A stretch of DNA of 5,071 nt from NCBI GenBank assembly GCA_964394815.1, contig CAYMZC010000167.1, forward strand, positions 1-5,071, in the 5' to 3' direction. This DNA is from Sandaracinobacteroides sp964394815. GTDB taxonomy: Bacteria > Pseudomonadota > Alphaproteobacteria > Sphingomonadales > Sphingomonadaceae. Positions 1-4,749 of the stretch are shown piece after piece (the first letter of the stretch is position 1; each line of letters begins with the position of its first letter). The notes beneath the pieces are model-generated. The model made no database searches and was not told where the DNA came from. It saw only the letters and a list, made by a program, of their open reading frames with translations. The position numbers and the translations under genes were made by a program.

Positions 1-156
1 CGCCATGCGGGCCTGCGATTCGATAAGCCCGCGGGCATCGGCAAGCGCATCGCCAAGGGCCGCAAACAGCGGTTGCGGGGAAGCAGGGCTATCCGCCCCG
101 TTCCTTTCCGCATCCGGCATGTCTTGCCGCGAACCGGCTTGGCTGTCGGACAGCAT
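1..156 (-). CDS. Probable phage-holin-superfamily / DUF1469 (YqjE-like) membrane protein, N-terminal fragment
   Basis: An open frame begins with ATG at 154-156 and runs without a stop to the window edge, giving 52 residues and no C-terminus. It starts MLSDSQAGSR, passes through a Ser/Pro/Ala-rich linker, then reads LGDALADARGLIESQARMA (about residues 35-52). That last stretch looks like the amphipathic helix that precedes the membrane hairpin in DUF1469/YqjE-type proteins, whose family members are small two-TM inner-membrane proteins of unknown function. The start lies only 5 bases beyond the stop of the DUF883-type gene, so the two are almost certainly co-transcribed. A DUF883/ElaB-YqjD gene followed by a YqjE/holin-like gene is a recurrent pair, and that context is the main reason for the call. 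The Shine-Dalgarno is weak, and an alternative ATG exists at codon 13 (118-120). The transmembrane part is outside the window, so the family name is an inference. Confidence 0.55.
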   Translation of the reverse strand, partial: MLSDSQAGSRQDMPDAERNGADSPASPQPLFAALGDALADARGLIESQARMA

Positions 157-161
157 CGGGT

Positions 162-668
162 TCAGGCTTCGTCGCTGCCCGAACCGCCCTTCAGATACCG
201 CGCGAGCGCAAAACCGACGAGCGCTGCCGCCCCGACGACAAGTGCCGGATTCTCGCGAACCACGGTGCGCGCATCATCGGCGATTTCGGCCACATCCTTG
301 GCCTTCATCCGGCTGGAAAAACGCTCAACGCCTTGCGCCACCTTGCGCGCATAGTCGGCGGCAATGGCATTGTTGCCACCCTTGCCCTCATCGATCTTGC
401 CCGCAATCTGGCGGGCGGCCTCGGCCAGGCCATCAAGCGCATCGCACGCCATGTCCTTTCCGGAAGCCGCCGCATGACGGGCGCCCTCCCCGGCCTTCGA
501 CGCGATTTCCGAGACTTCGTCCTTCATCTCCACGATGACCTCCTCGGCCTTTTCCCTGGCGCGAGCGGCGCGTCCGGACACCTTTGCCGTGACATCCTCG
601 GCAACATCGCCTGCATTCTTCGCGACGTCATCCGCAAGGTCGGTGATGGTCCTGCTGTTCTCGTCCAT
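162..668 (-). CDS. DUF883/ElaB-YqjD-like membrane-anchored amphipathic protein
   Basis: A 168-residue protein starting MDENSRTITD. Residues 1 to about 135 are Ala/Glu/Lys/Asp-rich with heptad-like spacing, implying long amphipathic or coiled-coil helices; a GKGGNN break near 95-100 separates two helical blocks. The end is one hydrophobic segment, roughly residues 141-158 (PALVVGAAALVGFALARYLK), preceded by VREN and followed by a short GGSGSDEA tail. This arrangement, with an R-E-N-P-x-x lead into a single C-terminal TM, is typical of the DUF883/ElaB-YqjD group. Enterobacterial members are inner-membrane proteins that can associate with ribosomes in stationary phase; no such role is shown for this one. 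The frame is open further upstream to 857, but that would overlap the thiolase gene. The chosen ATG has a GGGAAAGGGA ribosome-binding stretch just before it, while an in-frame ATG at 708-710 has none. It is followed after 5 bases by the holin-like gene. Confidence 0.82.
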   Translation of the reverse strand: MDENSRTITDLADDVAKNAGDVAEDVTAKVSGRAARAREKAEEVIVEMKDEVSEIASKAGEGARHAAASGKDMACDALDGLAEAARQIAGKIDEGKGGNNAIAADYARKVAQGVERFSSRMKAKDVAEIADDARTVVRENPALVVGAAALVGFALARYLKGGSGSDEA

Positions 669-687
669 CGTCGGTCCCTTTCCCAAT

Positions 688-701
688 GGCCCGGCCGGGC
701 C
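688..701. repeat. 14-bp perfect GGCC-rich palindrome in the DUF883 gene leader
   Basis: GGCCCGGCCGGGCC is its own reverse complement. Outside a mismatched position, AA/TT flanks extend the dyad to 20 bases (685-704). It lies 19 bases upstream of the DUF883-type start codon. With no loop it is more likely a DNA-level dyad or a methylation/restriction-type sequence than an RNA hairpin. No function can be assigned. Confidence 0.5.
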
Positions 702-723
702 GTTACCCATATCTGTCAACTTA

Positions 724-743
724 GGATGCCCCTTGTGGCATCC
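724..743 (-). terminator. Short hairpin after the thiolase gene, weak terminator candidate
   Basis: GGATGCC and GGCATCC form a perfect 7-bp stem around a 6-base loop, 41 bases past the thiolase stop in the minus direction. No T-tract follows on the minus strand, so it is at best a weak or Rho-assisted end, or a pause/processing hairpin between the thiolase and DUF883-type transcripts. The remainder of the 115-base gap (669-783) shows no convincing promoter. Confidence 0.35.
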
Positions 744-783
744 AACCCCCCTGCGCCTGCCCCGGCCGGTGAAAAGGCCCGGT

Positions 784-1962
784 TCAGAGCACTTCGAACA
801 AACCGGCCGCCCCCATGCCACCGCCCACACACATGGTGACGACAACATGGCGCACACCCCGGCGCCGCCCCTCGATCAGCGCATGGCCGGCAAGGCGCGC
901 ACCCGACATGCCGAACGGATGGCCGATGGAAATGGCGCCACCATTCACGTTCAGCCGATCGACCGGAATGCCCAGCCTGTCTGCACAATACAGAACCTGA
1001 ACGGCGAAAGCCTCGTTAAGTTCCCACAGCCCGATATCATCCACCGAAAGCCCATGCTGCTTCAGCAGCTTCGGAACGGCGAAAACCGGGCCGATGCCCA
1101 TTTCGTCAGGGGCAAGGCCCGCAACCGCCATGCCGACATAGCGGCCAAGCGGCTTCAGCCCGCGCCGTGCCGCCTCGCCGGCTTCCATGAGAACGGCAGC
1201 CGACGCGCCATCGGAAAGCTGGCTGGCATTGCCCGCCGTGATGTTCTTGCCCGGCCCGCGCACCGGCTGCAGGCCCTTCAGCCCCTCCAGGGTCGTCTCC
1301 GGGCGGTTTCCCTCGTCCTTATCGAGGGTGACGACCCGCTCGACGACTTCCTTCGTTTCCTTGTTCACCATCTTCATGGTGGCGGTCACGGGAATGATTT
1401 CATCATCGAACAGGCCGGCTGCCTGGGCGGCGGCCGTGCGCTGCTGCGAAAGCAGCGCATATTCATCCTGCCGGTCCCGGCTCACGCCATAGCGCTGGGC
1501 GACAACTTCGGCGGTGTCGATCATGGGCATGTAGATGTCTGGATGCATCGCCACCAGTTCCATGTCCGCTTCGGCGCGGAACTTCTCGTTCTGCACCGTG
1601 GAGATGGAATCGACACCGGCCCCGATGGCGATCTGCTGATGATCGACGATGATCTGCCGCGCCGCGATGGCGATCGCCATCAGGCCAGACGAGCATTGCC
1701 GGTCGATCGTCTGGCCCGGCACGCTTTCGGGAAGACCGGCACGCAGAAGCGCAAGCCGGCCGATATTCGGTGCCGCAGTGCCCTGGGTGAGCACGCAACC
1801 CATCACCACATCGTCGATTTCTGGCCCTTCCAGCCCTGCCCGCGCGACAGCGGCCTTAAGGGCATGCGACGCCAGCGTCGGCGCAGGCGTGGCATTGAAA
1901 GCGCCGCGATGCGCCTTCCCGATCGGCGTCCGCGCCGTCGACACGATAACTGCTTCACGCAT
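784..1962 (-). CDS. Thiolase (acetyl-CoA C-acyltransferase / acetyltransferase)
   Basis: A full-length 392-residue type II thiolase: either condensation of two acyl-CoAs or thiolytic release of acetyl-CoA, in the cytoplasm. It opens with the family start REAVIVSTARTPIGKA. The acylated cysteine sits in DRQCSSGLMAI (Cys90), followed by NEAFA with Asn316, His348 in GGAISIGHPFGMSGAR, and the second catalytic cysteine Cys378 in TMCVGGGMG. All catalytic residues are intact, and length and numbering nearly match the Zoogloea ramigera biosynthetic thiolase (from memory: Cys89, Asn316, His348, Cys378). The usual GG-x-ESMS stretch reads GAGVDSIS (residues 114-121), and the histidine motif has Phe-Gly-Met where Leu-Gly-Ala is common, pointing away from canonical PhaA toward a broader acyl-CoA thiolase subgroup. 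An AAGGGAG Shine-Dalgarno lies 6 bases before the ATG. It follows the MaoC-like gene on the same strand after 80 bases, suggesting a joint acyl-CoA role. Chain-length preference and direction (beta-oxidation or biosynthesis) cannot be read from sequence. Confidence 0.95.
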   Translation of the reverse strand: MREAVIVSTARTPIGKAHRGAFNATPAPTLASHALKAAVARAGLEGPEIDDVVMGCVLTQGTAAPNIGRLALLRAGLPESVPGQTIDRQCSSGLMAIAIAARQIIVDHQQIAIGAGVDSISTVQNEKFRAEADMELVAMHPDIYMPMIDTAEVVAQRYGVSRDRQDEYALLSQQRTAAAQAAGLFDDEIIPVTATMKMVNKETKEVVERVVTLDKDEGNRPETTLEGLKGLQPVRGPGKNITAGNASQLSDGASAAVLMEAGEAARRGLKPLGRYVGMAVAGLAPDEMGIGPVFAVPKLLKQHGLSVDDIGLWELNEAFAVQVLYCADRLGIPVDRLNVNGGAISIGHPFGMSGARLAGHALIEGRRRGVRHVVVTMCVGGGMGAAGLFEVL

Positions 1963-1996
1963 CCCGATCTCCCTTCGGCATCAATCCATCCGCGCT

Positions 1997-2012
1997 GCGG
2001 GCCCATGCCCGC
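1997..2012. repeat. Small inverted repeat between the maoC-like and thiolase genes
   Basis: GCGGGC and GCCCGC form a 6-bp stem around the 4-base loop CCAT in the 80-base gap. No T-run follows on the minus strand, so I do not call it a terminator, and it does not argue against co-transcription of the two genes. The same gap also carries a CCGGTCA direct repeat near 2025-2045. Confidence 0.3.
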
Positions 2013-2042
2013 CAGTCACGGCCCTCCGGTCACATCTGCCGG

Positions 2043-2504
2043 TCAGACATAGGCGAGCGTCACCCATTCGGCTGCAAGCGCCGGCTTCGCCTCGCCCTCG
2101 ATCTCGACCGTGACTTCGACAGTGGACCGCAGCACGCCCGGCGAACGCTCGTCCACATCCTTCATCACGAAATCACCACGCACCCGGCTTCCGCTCTTCA
2201 CCGGTGCAAGAAAGCGGACGGCGTTGAGGCCATAATTCACCCCCATCTTCGTCCCCTCGATGCCCGGCATGACATCATAAGCCATGCGCGAAAGAAGCGA
2301 CAGGGTAAGATAGCCATGGGCGATGGTGGTGCCGAAAGGCGTGGCCCTTGCCAGGTCTGGATTCACATGGATGAACTGATGATCGCCGGTCACTTCGGCG
2401 AACTGGTCGATCCGCGCCTGATCGACAAGGATCCACTCCGACTTGCCGAGGGGCTTGCCCTTCAGGCCGAGATAGTCGGCGACACTCAACATCCTTCTTG
2501 TCAT
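2043..2504 (-). CDS. MaoC/NodN-type hotdog dehydratase (R-specific enoyl-CoA hydratase-like)
   Basis: A 153-residue single-hotdog protein. The hydratase-2 signature is plain: FAEVTGDHQFIHVNPD (residues 35-50), with the expected catalytic Asp41 and His46, followed by FGTTIAHGYLTLSLL (57-71) and the C-terminal strands of the fold (VNYGLNAVRFLAPVKSG). This pattern is that of the MaoC-like/NodN group, which includes the mycobacterial (R)-hydratase Rv0130, rather than two-domain peroxisomal-type enzymes. The expected reaction is reversible hydration of a trans-2-enoyl-CoA to an (R)-3-hydroxyacyl-CoA, probably as a dimer in the cytoplasm; substrate length is unknown. The start is fixed by GGAGGT (2512-2517) 7 bases upstream; Met5 is a less well placed alternative. 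The thiolase follows on the same strand, suggesting a two-gene acyl-CoA unit. The leader upstream is unusual, with three near-copies of a 13-bp repeat running into the ribosome binding site. Confidence 0.92.
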   Translation of the reverse strand: MTRRMLSVADYLGLKGKPLGKSEWILVDQARIDQFAEVTGDHQFIHVNPDLARATPFGTTIAHGYLTLSLLSRMAYDVMPGIEGTKMGVNYGLNAVRFLAPVKSGSRVRGDFVMKDVDERSPGVLRSTVEVTVEIEGEAKPALAAEWVTLAYV

Positions 2505-2511
2505 TGAAATT

Positions 2512-2517
2512 ACCTCC
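2512..2517 (-). promoter_or_regulatory. Shine-Dalgarno of the maoC-like gene
   Basis: Read on the minus strand this is GGAGGT within GGGGAGGT, 7 bases before the ATG at 2502-2504. It is strong and decides the start. It directly abuts the 13-bp tandem repeats, whose AGGGG blocks resemble it. Confidence 0.8.
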
Positions 2518-2519
2518 CC

Positions 2520-2555
2520 AATTCAGGCCCCTAATTCAGGCCCCTAATTCAGGCC
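2520..2555. repeat. 13-bp tandem repeat, 2.8 copies, in the maoC-like gene leader
   Basis: AATTCAGGCCCCT occurs exactly at 2520-2532 and 2533-2545, then its first 10 bases recur at 2546-2555. On the minus strand, the maoC transcript sense, the unit reads AGGGGCCTGAATT, so each full unit places an AGGGG block upstream of the true GGGGAGGT. The array ends 3 bases from the real Shine-Dalgarno. The repeat is directly visible; any effect on translation or phase-variable copy number is inference. Confidence 0.9.
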
Positions 2556-2638
2556 AAGGTCTAGCCCCCTGCCACAGAAGGGCGCAAGCCCGCCGCATCA
2601 GAAGTGGGGCAGCCCGGCCACCGTACACGGATAATGGT

Positions 2639-2668
2639 TGACCTGTCGGGATTTCTTACAGTTGGCGG
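2639..2668. promoter_or_regulatory. Candidate enhancer-binding site (copy A of a split motif)
   Basis: TGACCTGT (2639-2646), 7 bases, then TCTTACAGTTG (2654-2664), G and CGG. It contains the dyad CTGT-N11-ACAG (2643-2661). Its centre lies about 85 bases upstream of the transcription start predicted from the sigma-54 promoter, within the usual range for upstream activating sequences of sigma-54 enhancer-binding proteins. The same two blocks recur in the same order and orientation at 3438-3461. Binding by a PrsR-like regulator is inferred from position and repetition only. The rest of the gap between 2505 and 2778 holds the maoC leader repeat, an AT-rich stretch (about 2670-2710) and the sigma-54 promoter. 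Confidence 0.45.
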
Positions 2669-2712
2669 AGAGGAAAACGATTTTTCCCCTTTGATTTCAA
2701 TGCACGACTTTA

Positions 2713-2728
2713 TGGCACGATATTTGCT
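2713..2728 (+). promoter_or_regulatory. Sigma-54 (RpoN) -24/-12 promoter
   Basis: TGGCACG at 2713-2719, four bases, then TTGCT at 2724-2728. The invariant GG (2714-2715) and GC (2726-2727) are exactly 10 bases apart, and every conserved position of the TGGCACG-N4-TTGCW consensus is matched. Transcription should begin near 2739, about 40 bases before the ATG of the PEP-CTERM gene, with no gene between. Promoters of this class stay silent without RpoN and an ATP-dependent enhancer-binding protein. Sigma-54 promoters ahead of PEP-CTERM genes are known from systems in which PrsK/PrsR regulate exosortase substrates. Confidence 0.88.
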
Positions 2729-2778
2729 TGGAAGGAAAACGCCAGCCCGACTGGCCAACATTCATCGAGGGCGTCATC

Positions 2779-3339
2779 ATGAAATATCTCGCTTTTGCGG
2801 CCCTTGCCGCCGCAGCATTCGCAACCACCCCGGCGGTTGCCGCCGTGAACGTGCTGGTTCCGGAAAACGCGACCATCACCCACAACAACATAGTGTGGGC
2901 ATGGGCCAACCCGTGCGACGCCTATGGCGGCTGCGGCGACATCGACCTCAGCTACCAGTCCCAGTTCGGCTGGCGCCTGCCAACTGCAGCGGAGTTCGCG
3001 CTCCGCCCCACGGCGATGGATTTCGTCTTCGACGGCGCTAACGTGCCGCAGGGCGGGTCGGATGCCTATGGCAACACCTTCCAGGCCGGCACGCCTCCGG
3101 GAGACGCAGCCTGCGCCGCAGCCTTCTTCTCCATCAACTACACGCACTGCGACTGGAGCAATGGCGCTGATGGCCTCTGGTACAACCCGGAGCAGCCCGG
3201 CACTTTTTATTACGAAACGCTTCTGGTGCGTGACGGCGGCAGCCCCGCCGTTCCGGAGCCTGCCACCTGGGCGATGCTGATCGCCGGCTTCGGCATGGTG
3301 GGCGCCGCCCTTCGCCGCCGGACCATCGCGACCGCCTGA
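2779..3339 (+). CDS. Secreted PEP-CTERM (PEPxxWA-type) sorting-domain protein, exosortase substrate
   Basis: A 186-residue protein. Residues 1-22 are a clear Sec signal peptide (MKYLAFAALAAAAF...), with likely cleavage after AVAA. The C-terminus is a complete sorting signal: VPEP at 158-161, a hydrophobic helix (about 162-178, ATWAMLIAGFGMVGAAL) and RRR at 179-181. Such proteins are cut and attached or released by an exosortase at the inner membrane and usually belong to exopolysaccharide or biofilm surfaces. The mature core (about 23-155) is rich in Gly, Asn, Trp and Tyr, has four cysteines (46, 52, 112, 124; possibly two disulfides) and a GWRLPT motif at 64-69 resembling the WRLPT stretch of DUF1566-like proteins. 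I recognise no enzymatic domain. The frame is open upstream to 2728, but that would start inside the sigma-54 -12 element; GAGGG (2767-2771) sits 7 bases before the chosen ATG. It is monocistronic, between a sigma-54 promoter and a strong terminator. No exosortase gene is in the window. Confidence 0.93.
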   Translation: MKYLAFAALAAAAFATTPAVAAVNVLVPENATITHNNIVWAWANPCDAYGGCGDIDLSYQSQFGWRLPTAAEFALRPTAMDFVFDGANVPQGGSDAYGNTFQAGTPPGDAACAAAFFSINYTHCDWSNGADGLWYNPEQPGTFYYETLLVRDGGSPAVPEPATWAMLIAGFGMVGAALRRRTIATA

Positions 3340-3357
3340 GGGCGCTGACGCACGGCG

Positions 3358-3388
3358 CTGAATGCCCTCTCGCTGACAGGGCATTCAG
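3358..3388. repeat. Perfect 11-bp hairpin downstream of the PEP-CTERM gene
   Basis: CTGAATGCCCT (3358-3368) pairs fully with AGGGCATTCAG (3378-3388) around a 9-base loop, 18 bases after the stop codon. It lacks a T-run on either strand. It may stabilise the 3' end of the PEP-CTERM mRNA or act together with the stronger terminator 12 bases on. Confidence 0.7.
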
Positions 3389-3400
3389 GACCGGAACAGG

Positions 3401-3434
3401 AAATGGCCCCGGCTGCTGTCAGCCGGGGCCATTT
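3401..3434. terminator. Strong, probably bidirectional intrinsic terminator
   Basis: AAATGGCCCCGGCT (3401-3414) pairs over 14 bp with AGCCGGGGCCATTT (3421-3434) around the loop GCTGTC. The stem ends in A-T pairs, so the plus-strand transcript leaves the G+C core into ATTTTCG, a short U-tract. The minus-strand transcript likewise leaves into ATTTCC. It lies between convergent genes, ending the PEP-CTERM transcript and, from the other side, that of the MscS-like channel. Confidence 0.82.
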
Positions 3435-3437
3435 TCG

Positions 3438-3461
3438 TGACCTGTGTCTTACAGTTGCCGG
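3438..3461. repeat. Second copy (B) of the split TGACCTGT / TCTTACAGTTG motif
   Basis: TGACCTGT (3438-3445), one base, TCTTACAGTTG (3447-3457), C and CGG. Both blocks are identical to copy A at 2639-2668 and in the same orientation, but the inner spacer is 1 base instead of 7. Here the dyad is CTGT-N5-ACAG. It lies just past the terminator and 31 bases beyond the MscS-like gene's stop codon, with no plus-strand gene downstream to regulate. With copy A it brackets the PEP-CTERM gene and its regulatory DNA. Confidence 0.6.
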
Positions 3462-3492
3462 CAGGGGACATTCGGCCGCCAGCCTCCCGCCA

Positions 3493-4719
3493 TCAGCCTT
3501 CGGACGGCTTCTCGCACATGCCAAGGGCAGAAGGCGCCAGCGGTTTGTGAGGATCGACCACCTCGCCATCCGGCCCGGCCAGCATCTGCACCTGTGTCGG
3601 ATAGGCAAACTCGATCCCGAGCTCGGCAAAGCGCCTGAACATGGCAAAGCTGATGGCCTGCCGTTCCTCCAGCATCTCGACCATGCCTGCCGCCTCGACG
3701 AAGAAGACCAGCTCATAATCCAGCGAATATGCGCCGAATCCGGTGAAATAGCAGCGGTCGAAGGTGCAAAGCGGCCGGGATTCCACGATCTTCCGGATCT
3801 CATCCGGAATGGCCGCCATCTGCTCCGGGCTGGTCTGGTAAATGAAGCCAAGCACCATCATCACGCGCCGCCTGTTGAAGGCCGCGAAATTGTTGATCTG
3901 CTGGCTCAGCAGATTGGTGTTCGCCATCACGACAATCTCGCCGGAAAGTGCGCGCAGGCGTGTCGTTTTCAGGCCGATATGCTCGACCGTGCCGACAACA
4001 CCCTGCGGGCCGCCCACCTGGATTGTCTCGCCCTTCTGGAATGGCTTGTCGAGCAGGATGGAAAGCGCCGCGAAGAGGTCAGAGAAGATCCCCTGTGCCG
4101 CAAGGCCAATGGCGATGCCGCCGATGCCTAGGCCGGCAACAAGGCCGGTGACATTGACGCCAAGATTATCAAGCAGGATAATCCCAGTGATCGCCCAGAC
4201 AACGACGTTGATGATGACGGTGAGAACGCCGATCGCCGAATTTATGGAGGCGTCGCTTTCGCCCTGCTCCTTCGCGCGCCGCTCGACGAGGGACAGAAGA
4301 AGCTCCCTGACCCAGAAGGCGCCCTGGATCGCAGTGGTGATGGTGAAGACGAAGGTGACGAGCCTGGCCAAGGCATCCGGCGCGCCAAAGCCTGCGACCA
4401 CCATCTTCACGGCAACCATCACAAGGAAGAAGCTGCGCGTGCGGGAAATGACCTTGAGCAAAACCCAGCTCCAGCTGCCGGGCGCGGAATGATGCTTCAG
4501 GCGGCTTCGCACCCAGCCGCGGATCAGGACAAGCAGGGAGTAGATGGCAAAGCCGACGGCAACGCCGATCAGGATTTCGAGGCTGTCGGCCCTGAACCAT
4601 GAAAAGAGGTCGCGGCTCAGTTCCTCGGCCTGTTCGCCGATGTCGGATGCCTTGTAAGTTTCTTTGGCGGCCGGGGTCGTGCCCCCCGCGCCGGCGGCTT
4701 CAATTCTCTGGAAAAACAT
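3493..4719 (-). CDS. MscS-family small-conductance mechanosensitive ion channel
   Basis: A 408-residue inner-membrane channel that would open under membrane tension and release solutes on hypo-osmotic shock. A polar N-terminus (1-45) precedes hydrophobic segments near 48-68, 90-110, 118-140 and 162-184, and then the pore-lining MscS TM3: LVAGLGIGGIAIGLAAQ (about 193-209), with the small Gly/Ala residues that pack the heptameric pore. After it comes the beta domain: DLFAALSILLDKPFQKGETI, the GVVGTVEHIGLKTTRLRALSGE stretch (240-261) and VMANTNLLSQQINNFA. Residues 283 to about 380 form the cytoplasmic vestibule. It is longer than E. coli MscS (286 residues) because of extra N-terminal TM helices, as in many alphaproteobacterial homologues. 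An in-frame TAG two codons upstream makes this the first possible ATG; its Shine-Dalgarno is weak. It is convergent with the PEP-CTERM gene and divergent from the SDR gene, only 30 bases away. Confidence 0.93.
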   Translation of the reverse strand: MFFQRIEAAGAGGTTPAAKETYKASDIGEQAEELSRDLFSWFRADSLEILIGVAVGFAIYSLLVLIRGWVRSRLKHHSAPGSWSWVLLKVISRTRSFFLVMVAVKMVVAGFGAPDALARLVTFVFTITTAIQGAFWVRELLLSLVERRAKEQGESDASINSAIGVLTVIINVVVWAITGIILLDNLGVNVTGLVAGLGIGGIAIGLAAQGIFSDLFAALSILLDKPFQKGETIQVGGPQGVVGTVEHIGLKTTRLRALSGEIVVMANTNLLSQQINNFAAFNRRRVMMVLGFIYQTSPEQMAAIPDEIRKIVESRPLCTFDRCYFTGFGAYSLDYELVFFVEAAGMVEMLEERQAISFAMFRRFAELGIEFAYPTQVQMLAGPDGEVVDPHKPLAPSALGMCEKPSEG

Positions 4720-4736
4720 GTGCTACCCATAGCCGC

Positions 4737-4743
4737 AGGAGGG
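4737..4743 (+). promoter_or_regulatory. Shine-Dalgarno supporting the upstream start of the SDR gene
   Basis: AGGAGGG lies 6 bases before the ATG at 4750 and is the strongest ribosome binding site in this part of the window. The later in-frame ATG at 4804 has no comparable site, so this element decides the start choice. It lies within the 30-base gap shared with the divergent channel gene. Confidence 0.65.
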
Positions 4744-4749
4744 CAATTC

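Noticed and set aside
669..857. N-terminal extension of the DUF883-type protein up to 857
   Set aside because: It would overlap the thiolase 3' end. The added residues are unlike the family, and a better ribosome site precedes the ATG at 668.
1997..2012. Terminator between the maoC-like and thiolase genes
   Set aside because: The stem is only 6 bp with no T-run on the transcribed strand, so it does not support separate transcripts.
535..2052. Long plus-strand open frame of 505 codons opposite the thiolase
   Set aside because: It is the antisense shadow of the thiolase and its flanks in high-GC DNA. Its product is Arg/His/Pro-rich with no recognisable domain, whereas the minus strand encodes a full thiolase with all catalytic motifs.
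2556..2600. Sigma-70-type promoter for the maoC-like gene (TTGCGC-N17-CTAGAC on the minus strand)
   Set aside because: Spacing is right, but only about half of each hexamer matches, which is too weak in GC-rich DNA to report as a feature.
2684..2696. IHF site between the enhancer candidate and the sigma-54 promoter
   Set aside because: TTGATT matches one half of the IHF consensus and the stretch is AT-rich, but the other half (TTR) is not matched, so I do not call it.
2710..3384. Minus-strand open frame of 224 codons across the PEP-CTERM gene
   Set aside because: It overlaps a gene with a signal peptide, sorting signal, promoter and terminator on the plus strand. The antisense product resembles no family and would cross the sigma-54 promoter.
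2639..3461. Insertion sequence or transposon flanked by the repeated motif
   Set aside because: No transposase, terminal inverted repeats or target-site duplication are visible. The flanking repeats are direct, short and differ in spacing, so cassette mobility is only listed as a possibility.
3403..4131. Plus-strand open frame of 242 codons opposite the MscS-like gene
   Set aside because: It begins inside the terminator hairpin and is antisense to clear MscS domains. There is no ribosome site or domain support.
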